A stretch of DNA of 64,000 bases from Azospirillum lipoferum. Lineage in GTDB: Bacteria; Pseudomonadota; Alphaproteobacteria; Azospirillales; Azospirillaceae. The position numbers and the translations under genes are program-made. The notes under the pieces are model-generated. The model was not told where the DNA came from, did no database searches, and saw only the letters and a program-made list of their open reading frames with translations. Position 1 is the stretch's first letter. Every line of letters starts with the position of its first letter. The stretch spans positions 741,509 through 805,508 of the forward strand of contig NZ_JALJXJ010000001.1 in assembly GCF_024170005.1 (NCBI RefSeq). Direction: 5' to 3'. Shown here one piece after another: positions 26,510 through 35,229 of this stretch.

Positions 26510-28545
26510 TCTCGTCATCCGCACCCGGTAAGGGCCCGATCGCCGACCTGCGCCGCCGTCTGGCCGGCAAGCCCGGCGACGGCGCGCTGCTGTCTGCGCT
26601 GTTCTCGGCGCTCGACATGCTGGGGCAGACGGGCACGCCGGAGGAGGCGGTCGCCCGCTCGAACCTCGGCGAGGCCATGCGGCGCCAGGGCCGCCTTGTC
26701 GAGGCGGAAGCGCATCACCGCAAGGCACTGGCATGGCTGCCCGACTTCGGCGGCAACCACTACAATTGGGGCGTGACCCTCCAGGCGCTCGGTCGCCCGG
26801 CGGAGGCCGCCGCGGCTTATGGCGAGGCGGCAAGGCTGATGCCGAACTTCGCCCCGGCGCCCTGCAACCAGGGAGTCCTGCTGCGCGATCTCGGCCGGCT
26901 GGACGAAGCGGAATTTGTGCTGGATCGCGCGCTGGAACTCGATCCCACGCTGGTCCCCGCCCGGCTGGCTCTGGCCGCCCTGTATCGCGACCGCGGTGAC
27001 CTGGACCGCGCCGCCGCCGGCTTCCGTGCGTGCCTTTGCCTGCGCCCCGATCTGGCGGAAGGGCAGGCGAATCTTGCCCTGACGCTAAAGGAACGGGGGC
27101 AGCGCGGCGGTCCGGCGGAGGACGCCGCGGCAAGCATCCTTGGCTTCGAACGCGCCCTGCGCATCGGCCTGCCCGATGCCGGTGGAGTGCTGGCGCAGCT
27201 GGTGCAGCAGCACCGCCATCTCTGCCGCTGGAACGGGTTGAACGCTTTATCCACCCGGCTGGTCGAACTGGTGCGGGAAGGGCGCACACAGCAGGCTCAC
27301 CCCTGGATCTTCCTCGGCGAAGGGGCGGGGCCGGCGCTGGAGCGTGCCTGCGCCGAGCGCTATTCCGATTGGAAGATGCGCGGCATCCGAACCTCCTTTC
27401 CAAATCGCAGCGGACGTGGGCCCAAGCTGCGCATCGGCTATCTTTCCGCTGATTTCCACGAGCATGCGACGGCGGTGCTGATCGCCGAGCTGATCGAACG
27501 GCACGACCGCGGCCGGTTCGAGATCGTCGGTTGTTCCTATGGCGCAGACGATGGTGGGCCGTTGCGCCGGCGGTTGGTCACCGGATTCGACCGTTTCCTG
27601 GACCTGTCGGCCCTGACCGACGACTCGGCTGCGCGGCTGATCCACGAGGCGGGTATCGACATCCTGGTCGATCTGAAGGGCCATACCCAGAACGCCCGGC
27701 CGGGCATTGCCGTCCACCGCCCCGCGCCGATCCAGGCGCAATGGCTCGGCTATCCGGGCACCCTGGGCAGTGCGGCCATCGACTATGTCATCGCCGACCG
27801 GGTGGTGGCGCCTGCCGATCACCAACGCTTCTATAGCGAGCGGATCGTCCATCTGCCCGACAGCTACCAGCCGAACGACCGCAAGCGCGCCATCGGTCTG
27901 ACGCCGCACCGGGCCGGCTGCGGTCTGCCGGAAAGCGGCACGGTATTCTGCGCCTTCAACGCATCCTACAAGATCGGGCCGGATTTGTTCGGCCGCTGGT
28001 GCCGGATTCTGCAGCGCGTGCCGGAGTCGGTCCTGTGGTTGCTGGACGGTCCGGCCGAGGTCGCGGACAACCTTCGGCACGCGGCTGTGGAGCGGGGTGT
28101 CGCGGCGGAGCGTCTGGTCTTCGCTCCGCGTCTGCCGGGACCGGCGCACTTGGCGCGCCACCGGCTGGCCGACCTGTTCCTGGATTCAGGCCCCGTCGGT
28201 GCCCATACCACGGCGAGCGACGCGCTGTGGGCCGGGCTGCCGGTGCTGACGGTTGCCGGCCGTTCTTTCGCGGGGCGGGTTGCCGCCAGCCTGCTGCATG
28301 CCGTCGGGCTGCCCGAACTGGTGGTGCCTGATTGGGATGCCTATGAGGCGACGGCAAAGCGTCTGGCTGAACAGCCCGCCGAACTGGCGGCGCTAAAGCT
28401 GCGGCTGGAGCAGGCGCGCGCCACCGCCCCCCTGTTCGACACCGACCGATTCGCCCGCTCGATCGAAACCGCCTATGCCACGATGTGGGACATTCACGCG
28501 GCGGGGGAACCGCCGCGCGGGTTCGCCGTTCCGCCTCAGGGATAG
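26494..28545 (+). CDS. TPR / SPINDLY-type O-linked GlcNAc transferase-like glycosyltransferase (GT41)
   Basis: A 683-aa protein. Tetratricopeptide repeats span about residues 50-200 (for example RSNLGEAMRRQGRLVEAEAH, then NWGVTLQALGRPAEAAAAY). The C-terminal half has the GT41 catalytic region: LRIGYLSADFHEHATAVLI, QAQWLGYPGTLGSAAIDYVI, FCAFNASYKIGPDLF and DLFLDSGPVGAHTTASDALW. In eukaryotes the family adds GlcNAc or fucose to Ser/Thr; bacterial members modify proteins or adhesins. The start is GTG 26494 inside ydbL (16-nt overlap); GTG 26506 is an alternative. Its overlap with the ydb operon hints at shared expression, but a functional link is inference. Confidence 0.9.
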   Translation: MATQVISSSAPGKGPIADLRRRLAGKPGDGALLSALFSALDMLGQTGTPEEAVARSNLGEAMRRQGRLVEAEAHHRKALAWLPDFGGNHYNWGVTLQALGRPAEAAAAYGEAARLMPNFAPAPCNQGVLLRDLGRLDEAEFVLDRALELDPTLVPARLALAALYRDRGDLDRAAAGFRACLCLRPDLAEGQANLALTLKERGQRGGPAEDAAASILGFERALRIGLPDAGGVLAQLVQQHRHLCRWNGLNALSTRLVELVREGRTQQAHPWIFLGEGAGPALERACAERYSDWKMRGIRTSFPNRSGRGPKLRIGYLSADFHEHATAVLIAELIERHDRGRFEIVGCSYGADDGGPLRRRLVTGFDRFLDLSALTDDSAARLIHEAGIDILVDLKGHTQNARPGIAVHRPAPIQAQWLGYPGTLGSAAIDYVIADRVVAPADHQRFYSERIVHLPDSYQPNDRKRAIGLTPHRAGCGLPESGTVFCAFNASYKIGPDLFGRWCRILQRVPESVLWLLDGPAEVADNLRHAAVERGVAAERLVFAPRLPGPAHLARHRLADLFLDSGPVGAHTTASDALWAGLPVLTVAGRSFAGRVAASLLHAVGLPELVVPDWDAYEATAKRLAEQPAELAALKLRLEQARATAPLFDTDRFARSIETAYATMWDIHAAGEPPRGFAVPPQG

Positions 28546-28549
28546 GGGC

Positions 28550-29275
28550 TCAGGGATAGGCGCAACGGTCGGCCGTGACCTCGACGAAGGAGCGCTGGGA
28601 GGCGGCGATGGTGAAGCGGTACTCGCTGTTGTCGACGACCAGCGACTGATGCAGCGGCAGCACGCCGCTGACCGTGGTGCCCTTGCCGCCCATGCCGGTG
28701 ATGCGGATGGTCACCGGCTGGCCCGGATCGAACCAGCTTTCTGCGTTGCCCTGCGGATTGTGGGCCGACTGCCCCTCACCGGTGACGGTGACGGTGCCGT
28801 TGCCGAAGGTGACACCGCGCGCCCCGCCCTTCAGCAGTGGCGTGCTCAGCGTGAAGCGTTTGGTGTCGGTCGGCTGGCAATTGCGCGGAACCTGGGCCTG
28901 CGAGATGACGAAGGCAAGGCGGTTGGCATCCAGCCCACCCTTCAGCCGTTCCGCCACCAGCTGCGTCAGCTTGGCGAGGTCGCCGGTCGGAACTTCGCGC
29001 TGAAGGCGTCCGTCGAGTTCGGCCACGCGGGCCTCTGCGGTGCGGGCGGCGTGCTGCATCTGGCTGGCCAGCAGTTCCAGCTCCGCCTTCTGGCGCGACA
29101 GGGTGGCGATCTCCTCGCGCAGGGTCACGTCGCGACCCTTCAGCTGCTCGATGCCCATCTGGTAGGAAAAAAGTCCGATTCCCAGAACGAATGCTGCCAG
29201 CAGGGCGAACTTGATTACGCCGGCCCGCATGCGCTTGCGGTACCGTCTTTCGTAGTCGTAACGTCCCAGGGTCAT
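28550..29275 (-). CDS. Single-pass membrane protein with coiled coil, function unknown
   Basis: A 241-aa protein. A short basic cytosolic N-terminus (RYDYERRYRKRMRAG) is followed by one membrane helix (about residues 20-42), then a coiled coil (about 45-95; LREEIATLSRQKAELELLAS). The C-terminal periplasmic domain is beta-rich and ends with a cysteine. I do not recognise the family; it looks like a conserved hypothetical of Rhodospirillales. The layout (membrane anchor, coiled coil, periplasmic domain) resembles envelope scaffold proteins. It lies downstream of lptD on the same strand and converges with the glycosyltransferase 4 nt away. An envelope role is only suggested by this setting. Confidence 0.78.
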   Translation of the reverse strand: MTLGRYDYERRYRKRMRAGVIKFALLAAFVLGIGLFSYQMGIEQLKGRDVTLREEIATLSRQKAELELLASQMQHAARTAEARVAELDGRLQREVPTGDLAKLTQLVAERLKGGLDANRLAFVISQAQVPRNCQPTDTKRFTLSTPLLKGGARGVTFGNGTVTVTGEGQSAHNPQGNAESWFDPGQPVTIRITGMGGKGTTVSGVLPLHQSLVVDNSEYRFTIAASQRSFVEVTADRCAYP

Positions 29276-29322
29276 GATTTCAGTCGCGGCGGGCTGTCTT
29301 GTCGGGCCTTAATGGCTAATGG

Positions 29323-29355
29323 CAACGGCCAAGGGATGCAACCCCCTGGCCGTTG
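29323..29355. terminator. Hairpin between lptD and the coiled-coil membrane protein gene
   Basis: CAACGGCCA (29323-29331) pairs with TGGCCGTTG (29347-29355), with additional inner GGG/CCC pairing, 46 nt beyond the lptD stop on the minus strand. No T-run follows, so it may be a partial terminator or a 3' stabiliser. Confidence 0.5.
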
Positions 29356-29400
29356 GTTTCCGCCAGCTTTTGCCGCGATCTTTCGCCCGCCCCGCCGTGA

Positions 29401-31788
29401 TTACTGGTTGGCCGACCCGCCGCCCAGGAAGTTGGCGCTGATGCCGGGGCTCTTGAACTCGCCGACATTCTTGAAGACCAGACGGAAGAAGATGGTGTTG
29501 CCGTCCTTCTCGCCGGTGGTGCTGATCGTGTAGTCGCGCCGGGCGATGGTCTGGAACAGCAGGCATTCGTCGCCATAGGTCAGCACGGCAAGACTGGAGC
29601 GCGGACCCGGCTGAGGCTCCATCGCCTGAGTATGGGCGATGCCGATGTTCCAGTGGTCGGTGAACTGCGACGAAACGCCGAAATTCGCCTGTTCCACCCG
29701 GTTGCGGGTAACCGCAGTGCGGGAGGTCGTCTGGTCGACATAGGTGTAGGAGGTCGACAGCCGAAGCAGCGGGACGCCGGCCGACGCGTTCAGCGAATGG
29801 CGGCGGGGACGGAAGGTCTCGTGATCGACGCGGAAGCCGTAATTGACGTCCAGCCAGTCGGCAGGTTGCAGGTCAAGCCGGCCAACATAGTCGGACACCC
29901 GCTCTTCCAGGCCCGAATCGCCGGTGAAGCCGGCGCTGCTGTCGCTCAGGCGGATGCTCTGGCCCAGGAACAGGCTGGCCGATCCCTGGTTATAGCCATA
30001 GATTGCACCGCGCATGCCGTAGGTGACGCGCATGCCGTCGTCCAGCCGGTCGATGCCGGTAAAGCGGTTGGGCTGCAGCAGGTTCACATCGTCGAATTCG
30101 ACGTCCAGGCTGTCTTCGTTGGGGAAGAGGCGGTTGTTCGGCAGCTTCGGCGCGAAGGTCAGCTGGCCGATCGGCTCGATCAGCTGGGATGAGCTTTCGC
30201 CATAGCGGACGAACGGATAGCGGACGGTCGCCTGTCCCTGCGGGAAGAAGCGGAAGCGGCTGATGTTGTCGTTCCCGCGGACCGTCGGATCGTTGTAGTT
30301 AAATTGCTGCGCCTTGTAGCCGGCGACCAGCACGCTGCCCGACAGGGTGGTGACGAAACCGGCGTTGGAGACGATGTTCCGCTCCCAACCCGGCTGGGCC
30401 ATGACGCGCTGCGTGTCGGGACCGGCATTCTTGAAGCGCGACACCGCCAGCAGGCTGGTGTCGAACGACCAGCGGCCGCCCAGCAGGCTGCCCGGCTCGC
30501 CCAGTGCGTTGTACTGCGCATAGGGGAGGGTGACCGGTTCCGGGATCGAGTTCCCGTACCGCATGTCCTGGAAGCTGTAGCCGGTGATCGCCGCATAGTT
30601 CCGGCCGCGGAAGCCTTCGACGAAGACCTTGCTGGTCAGGTAATCCTCGCGGAAGTCGTAATAGCGCCGCAGGAAGGTCGGGTCGCTGGCCCGCTTGATG
30701 TCGAAGCCGGCGCGCCAGGTCTCGTCGATGTCGAACAGGCCGCGCGCCGCGACGTAACCACGGGTGCGTGTTTCCTTCGGTACGATGGTGGTGTTGGCCA
30801 CGTCGCCGCGGGTGATGGCGCCCTCCAGCTCCAGGCGCCCGCTTTCGAACCGCTTGCGGTACTGACCGCCGAGCAGCGGCCCCTGCTGCGAGTAGTAATG
30901 CAGGTCGAAGGTGGCGTCCTGGTCCGGCGCGATGTCCCAGTAATAATGGGTCTTGAGGATCGCGCCGAGATTGGAGTTGTTGCCGAAGGACGGCGTCAGG
31001 AACCCGCTCTTGCGGTCGACCGACGGATCGGGATGCGACAGATAGGGCGTGTAGGCGACGGGGATGCCGAAAATCTCCATCGTCGCGTCGCGATAGCGGA
31101 CCTCGTGCTCCTCGTTGTCGTGCACGATGCGCACGGCGCGGATCTGCCACAGCGGCGGACGGGTCGGGTCTTCCTTGCACAGGTCGCAAGGGCTGTAGAC
31201 GCCGCGGTTGACGCGCGTCAGCCGGCCCTCGCGCCGCTCGCCCTCATTGCCGGCCATGCGGCCGTTGTCGGTCATCAGGACGCGGATGTTCTCGATAAAC
31301 ACGTCCTTCAGATCGTCGGTCAGCTCGGCGTAATCGGCGAAGACAATGTCGCCCGACGGCTCCACCAGCCGGATCTTGCCGGTGGCGGTGACAACCTTTG
31401 TCTTCTGGTTGTAGGTGATCTTGTCGGCGCGGACGCTGCGCTTGCCCTGGGCGAGTTCCACGTTGCCGCTGGCGGTGACGACGCTGTTCACCTCGTCGAA
31501 GGTGACCTGATCGGCCGTCAGCAGCACTGGTTCCTGCTTGGATTCGGTGCCGTTGGCGCCGGTCTGCGTGGCCGGGGCGGCAGGCTTGCTGCCCGGAAGC
31601 GGCCCTTGGGAGGGCTTCGCGGTCGGCGTCTGCTTGGACGGCGATTGGGCGTTGGCCGAATCCGGAAGAGCCAGATCCACGGCGGCGACCCCACACGCCA
31701 CCATCAGCCCGACGATGCCGGAGCGCAGGATGGGGTTGGCGGCGGTCGGAGCTTTGGCGCGGGCGCGCCGGGAGACGTGCTTGGGCAT
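29401..31788 (-). CDS. lptD: LPS-assembly protein LptD (OstA)
   Basis: Outer-membrane translocon that, with LptE, inserts lipopolysaccharide into the outer leaflet. The start at ATG 31788 gives 795 aa with a signal peptide ending near SANAQ (residue about 48). The N-terminal OstA jellyroll (about 70-170: LLTADQVTFDEVNSVVTASG, then TKVVTATGKIRLVEPSGDI) is followed by the large LptD barrel domain. SPCDLCKEDPTRPPLWQIRA is the conserved block with two cysteines seen in alphaproteobacterial LptD. The frame continues upstream to 31884, but that extension has no signal character. No lptF/lptG or surA is adjacent. Confidence 0.95.
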   Translation of the reverse strand: MPKHVSRRARAKAPTAANPILRSGIVGLMVACGVAAVDLALPDSANAQSPSKQTPTAKPSQGPLPGSKPAAPATQTGANGTESKQEPVLLTADQVTFDEVNSVVTASGNVELAQGKRSVRADKITYNQKTKVVTATGKIRLVEPSGDIVFADYAELTDDLKDVFIENIRVLMTDNGRMAGNEGERREGRLTRVNRGVYSPCDLCKEDPTRPPLWQIRAVRIVHDNEEHEVRYRDATMEIFGIPVAYTPYLSHPDPSVDRKSGFLTPSFGNNSNLGAILKTHYYWDIAPDQDATFDLHYYSQQGPLLGGQYRKRFESGRLELEGAITRGDVANTTIVPKETRTRGYVAARGLFDIDETWRAGFDIKRASDPTFLRRYYDFREDYLTSKVFVEGFRGRNYAAITGYSFQDMRYGNSIPEPVTLPYAQYNALGEPGSLLGGRWSFDTSLLAVSRFKNAGPDTQRVMAQPGWERNIVSNAGFVTTLSGSVLVAGYKAQQFNYNDPTVRGNDNISRFRFFPQGQATVRYPFVRYGESSSQLIEPIGQLTFAPKLPNNRLFPNEDSLDVEFDDVNLLQPNRFTGIDRLDDGMRVTYGMRGAIYGYNQGSASLFLGQSIRLSDSSAGFTGDSGLEERVSDYVGRLDLQPADWLDVNYGFRVDHETFRPRRHSLNASAGVPLLRLSTSYTYVDQTTSRTAVTRNRVEQANFGVSSQFTDHWNIGIAHTQAMEPQPGPRSSLAVLTYGDECLLFQTIARRDYTISTTGEKDGNTIFFRLVFKNVGEFKSPGISANFLGGGSANQ

Positions 31789-31943
31789 ATCGGAACGATT
31801 GGGGGAAGCGAAAGCCCAAGTCAACGGTTTCAAGGCCCGTCCGCGGGCAATGTCACCGTGTCGCCGCGCCCCCTGTGGCAGCACTGCCGCAGCCGCCGCG
31901 CCGGAACCGGCTTTGAGGGCTGCGGCACTTCATCCAACCTCTC

Positions 31944-33365
31944 TCAAACCACCCGGAAGTTCTTGAACTGCCAGGGATCGTCCTCGTCGATGTCCTCCGG
32001 AAACAGGACATTGCGGTCCTGCAGCGGAGTCCAGTCGCCATAGGCACCGACGACCTCGCCGAGATAGGGGGTGGCGATGTCCAACACCCGGCGGAAGTCC
32101 ACCTCGTCCGGTTCCACCACGCCCCGATTCGGGTTCTCCAGCGTCCAGACGATCCCACCGAGAACGGTCGAGGTCACCTGCATCGAGGTGGCGTTGTTGT
32201 AGGGGGCCAGCGACCGCGCCTCGTCGATTCCCAGGCGGGAGCCGTACCAGTAGGCGCCCTTGGGATGGCCCATCAGCAGCACGCCCAGTTCGTCCATGCC
32301 GCCGGTGATCTCATGCATCATCAGCCGCTGTTCGGCCTGCATGTTGAAGTTCTTGCCGGCCAGTTCGTGCAGCGACATCACCGCGTCGTCGCAGGGGTGA
32401 TAGGCATAGTGGCAGGTCGGCCGGTAGACGACCTTGCCGCCCTCGCGCACGGTGAAATAGTCGGAGATGGAGATCGCCTCGCTGTGGGTGATGAGGAAGC
32501 CGTGGAACGGCCCCTCCAGCGGGGTCCAGGTGCGCACACGGGTGGCGGCACCGGGGCGCATCAGATAAATGGCTGCGTCGCAGCCGAATTCATGGCGGCG
32601 GCCATCGGGCGGCAGTGCCTTCTCATGCGTGCCCCAGCCCAGTTCGGCCGGCTGGCAGCCTTCGCTGACGAAGCCGTCGATCGACCAGGTATTGACGAAC
32701 TCGCCGATCTGCTTGGGCTGGTTCGACACCTGGGTGTCGCGTTCCGCCACGTGGATGGTCTTGATGCCCAGCTTCTGCGCCAGCCGGCCCCAGCCGTCGC
32801 GGTCGGTCGGGACATCAGTCGCGACGCCGGTGTCGGCGGCGATGTTCAGCAACGCCTGCTTGACAAAATGCGACACCAGACCCGGATTCGCCCCGTGGGT
32901 GATCAACGCGGTCGGGCCGCCGTCAAAGCGGCTGCGCAGCGCCAGCGCCGATTCGCGTAGCGCATAGTTGGAGCGCAGCGACGGCGACAGGCTGGAATCG
33001 GTATAGCCGCCTGCCCACGGTTCGGTGCAGGTGTCGGTGTAGAAGGCGCCGACCCGCTGGCAGAACTCGATCAACGCGATCGACGACACGTCGACCGACA
33101 GGTTGACCAGGAAATCGCCCTTGTCGATCAGCGGTTTCAGAACCTGGAAGAAATTGTCGTTGTCGAGCGGGTTGTTGTGGAAGGCGACGCCGTAAAGCTC
33201 CGCTTCCTCGCGCCCGCGTTCCTCGGCGGTGACGATGGTGATCCGGTCAGCCGTAAGTCCGTCGATGTGACGGAGAAGCAGCGGCAAAACACCCTGGCCA
33301 ATCGAACCGAATCCAACGATGACCATGCGGCCTGTGAACGTGCAGAGCTTCGTGTCCAGGGCCAT
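31944..33365 (-). CDS. hss: Homospermidine synthase
   Basis: NAD-dependent cytosolic enzyme that joins two putrescine molecules to make sym-homospermidine and ammonium. It can also transfer aminobutyl from other polyamines. The Rossmann motif is MVIVGFGSIGQGVLPLLL (about residues 14-31). THGANPGLVSHFVKQAL, HEFGCDAAIYLMRPGAATR and YAYHPCDDAVMSLHEL are characteristic blocks of bacterial HSS. The length of 473 aa is normal. It follows ornithine decarboxylase by 143 nt on the same strand, so ornithine to putrescine to homospermidine is encoded together. Confidence 0.96.
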   Translation of the reverse strand: MALDTKLCTFTGRMVIVGFGSIGQGVLPLLLRHIDGLTADRITIVTAEERGREEAELYGVAFHNNPLDNDNFFQVLKPLIDKGDFLVNLSVDVSSIALIEFCQRVGAFYTDTCTEPWAGGYTDSSLSPSLRSNYALRESALALRSRFDGGPTALITHGANPGLVSHFVKQALLNIAADTGVATDVPTDRDGWGRLAQKLGIKTIHVAERDTQVSNQPKQIGEFVNTWSIDGFVSEGCQPAELGWGTHEKALPPDGRRHEFGCDAAIYLMRPGAATRVRTWTPLEGPFHGFLITHSEAISISDYFTVREGGKVVYRPTCHYAYHPCDDAVMSLHELAGKNFNMQAEQRLMMHEITGGMDELGVLLMGHPKGAYWYGSRLGIDEARSLAPYNNATSMQVTSTVLGGIVWTLENPNRGVVEPDEVDFRRVLDIATPYLGEVVGAYGDWTPLQDRNVLFPEDIDEDDPWQFKNFRVV

Positions 33366-33508
33366 GATTTTTTGTCTCCCCGAGGTAGTTTAGGCCAACG
33401 ACATAACCCGGCGCTCCCGCCCACTTCGGAGAAGCGGAAACGGGACGCGCCGGACCACTGAATGTTACGGATGTCTTTACGCTTTATCCACAGAATCCGG
33501 CTTCGCCT

Positions 33509-34792
33509 TCAGGCGGCACAGGAGCGAAGCTCGTAACCGGGGGTGGCGAGCAGCGGGGCGTCCGACACCTCGACGACCCGCGCCTGATCAAAGCCGTTGA
33601 AAGCCGTGCGCAGGCAGGAGCCATAGGCGCCGAGCTGTCCCAGCTCGATCCAGTCGCCGGCCTTCACGTCGGCCGGCAGGTGGAAGGGGCCGGCCATCTT
33701 GTCGGCGCTGTCGCAGGTCGGGCCGTAGAAGCTGAAGGCCTCGTCTCCGGCATCGGTCATCGCCTCGAACGGCCGGATCAGCCGCGCCGGGAAACGGAAG
33801 CCGGGCACGCCGGCATCCGACAGGGCGCCATAGACGCCATCGTTGATGAACAGTTCCGTGCCGCGCCGCTTCACCACCTGCACGACCAGCGAGACGCCGG
33901 GGGCGACCAGCGCGCGGCCCGGTTCGCACCACAGGCGGCAGTGCGCCGGCAGCTCGATGGCGGCGACGCCGCGGGCGATGGCGGCCATGAACTCGCCGAG
34001 CGGCGGCGGGGTGACGCCGGGATAGGACACCGGGAAGCCGCCGCCGACATCCAGAACGTCGATGGCGACGCCGCTCTCGGCGATGACATAGCCGGCAAGC
34101 GCGATGGCACGCTCATAGGCCGACGGGTCGAGCATCTGCGAGCCGACATGGAAGGACAGCCCGACCTTCGGCGCCACCGCGCGGGCAGCACGCAGCAGGT
34201 CCATCGCATCGGTGACGGCGGCGCCGAACTTGCCGGACAGGTCGTAGACGGCGTTGCCCTTCGGCAGCGACAACCGCACGACGAGGCCGAGGTCAGCGGC
34301 GCGGTCGGTCTCCTCCAGGATCTTGTCCAACTCTTCCCGGCTGTCGAGTACGAAGTCGCGCACGCCATATTGGTGATAGGCGTTGCGAATCGCCTGACGA
34401 CCTTTGACCGGGTGCATGTAATGCAGGACGGCGTCCGGGAACATCTGACGAATCAGCCGGATCTCACCGGGGGAGGCGACGTCGAAATGGCGCACGCCGC
34501 CGGCCCACAGGGCGCGCAGCACCGCCGGTTCCGGATTGCACTTGACGGCATAGAGCACGTCGCCGCCACGGCCGACGCCATCGGTCGCGCCGGCGAAGGC
34601 CTTCAGGAAGCTGTCGGCGGTGTCGGCCAGCACGCCCGGACGGATGCAGTGCATCGGCTCTTCCGGGCGATGCAGCGCGACGGCCTGCGCCACGGTCGAG
34701 CGGCGGCCGGAGGCCAGCGAAACGGCGCTGCTGTCGTTCAGGCCGACGCGGCGGAGGGGGGTGACGGCGGAACGGGAACGCAGGAAACCCAT
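33509..34792 (-). CDS. Ornithine (type III PLP) decarboxylase
   Basis: Alanine-racemase-fold decarboxylase of 427 aa, predicted to make putrescine from ornithine (some relatives also take lysine). The PLP lysine is Lys84 (LYAVKCNPEP). HVGSQ, DVGGGFPVSYPG, CEPGRALVAPG and the catalytic-cysteine motif FYGPTCDSADKM are all present. The last is typical of ornithine or lysine decarboxylases rather than DapF/LysA. The first 45 residues are an extra, Ser/Arg-rich segment before the barrel. The start at 34792 has AGGAG 6 nt upstream. It is followed by hss on the same strand. A 437-nt leader with a uORF lies in front, suggesting tight post-initiation control by polyamine or amino-acid status. Confidence 0.92.
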   Translation of the reverse strand: MGFLRSRSAVTPLRRVGLNDSSAVSLASGRRSTVAQAVALHRPEEPMHCIRPGVLADTADSFLKAFAGATDGVGRGGDVLYAVKCNPEPAVLRALWAGGVRHFDVASPGEIRLIRQMFPDAVLHYMHPVKGRQAIRNAYHQYGVRDFVLDSREELDKILEETDRAADLGLVVRLSLPKGNAVYDLSGKFGAAVTDAMDLLRAARAVAPKVGLSFHVGSQMLDPSAYERAIALAGYVIAESGVAIDVLDVGGGFPVSYPGVTPPPLGEFMAAIARGVAAIELPAHCRLWCEPGRALVAPGVSLVVQVVKRRGTELFINDGVYGALSDAGVPGFRFPARLIRPFEAMTDAGDEAFSFYGPTCDSADKMAGPFHLPADVKAGDWIELGQLGAYGSCLRTAFNGFDQARVVEVSDAPLLATPGYELRSCAA

Positions 34793-34944
34793 GGCGCACT
34801 CCTATCCCCGGACAGCGGCGTGCAGGCCGGCCCGGTGAGCAGACGGCAATCCCCAGCCGCACCACGAACCGGCCAGCACAAGGCTGGCGTACGGGTGGCG
34901 CAGCGGGATTGGCGATTGATCGGATTTTGGAAGGGGGGAGACGG

Positions 34945-35011
34945 AAAAAGCCGGTGCGAGCAGCGGCCCCGGGCTGTGAAGCTCCAGGCAACAGCGCGTC
35001 GTTTACCGGCT
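34945..35011 (-). terminator. Candidate attenuator terminator in the ornithine decarboxylase leader
   Basis: On the minus strand AGCCGGT (35011-35005) pairs with ACCGGCT (34955-34949), with a 49-nt internal part that can pair further, followed by TTTT (34948-34945). It begins only 7 nt after the uORF stop, so a ribosome stalled at the uORF end would cover the 5' arm. The decarboxylase start lies 150 nt downstream. Confidence 0.45.
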
Positions 35012-35017
35012 AGAGGG

Positions 35018-35053
35018 CTACCGTCTCACAGCCCCACCGTGGGCAGCGTACAT
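35018..35053 (-). CDS. uORF in the ornithine decarboxylase leader (11 aa)
   Basis: MYAAHGGAVRR and TAG, with an excellent ribosome site (GGGAGGT, 4 nt before the ATG). It ends in Arg-Arg just before the stop, immediately upstream of a terminator-like hairpin. Enterobacterial speF is controlled by a short leader peptide (SpeFL) that senses ornithine; the peptide here is different in sequence but equivalent in position. A regulatory uORF is inferred from ribosome site and context. Confidence 0.45.
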   Translation of the reverse strand: MYAAHGGAVRR

Positions 35054-35229
35054 ACTGACCTCCCTCTCGGGACCGACCCACTGGAATGGTCGGTTCTGCC
35101 AAAAAGGACGCGGTACGTCGTAGCATAACCACAGAGGGCCATAGGCACGTGCGGGTGCGTCGTGCCGATTGATTTACGCTTTTCCGCCCGTGATTCAAGT
35201 GAATTTTTTGAGGCGGGAATAGGGCGGAA

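Larger units (their letters stand above)
34793..35229 (-). promoter_or_regulatory. Long structured 5' leader of ornithine decarboxylase (speF-leader-like position)
   Basis: The largest gap in the window, 437 nt between mtnD and the decarboxylase start, read on the minus strand. Within it lie, in order, a hairpin at about 35142-35164 (GGCACG with CGTGCC), a 7-bp hairpin ACCGACC/GGTCGGT (35072-35094) directly before a strong ribosome site, an 11-codon uORF (35018-35053), and a hairpin ending in ACCGGCTTTTT (34945-35011). The decarboxylase start lies 150 nt further on. Alphaproteobacteria are known to carry a conserved structured RNA (speF element) upstream of ornithine decarboxylase. Position and size fit, but I cannot confirm the consensus by eye. 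A possible promoter (TTGAAT with TAAATC 16 nt on) lies near 35175-35200. Confidence 0.55.

Noticed and set aside
33484..33492. Perfect DnaA box TTATCCACA between the decarboxylase and hss genes
   Set aside because: A single isolated copy is expected about once by chance in 64 kb read on both strands; there is no cluster of boxes, no AT-rich unwinding region and no replication genes nearby.
35010..35198. 62-codon minus-strand frame in the decarboxylase leader
   Set aside because: No ribosome site and coding-like bias is absent; the shorter uORF at 35018-35053 in another frame has a near-perfect ribosome site.
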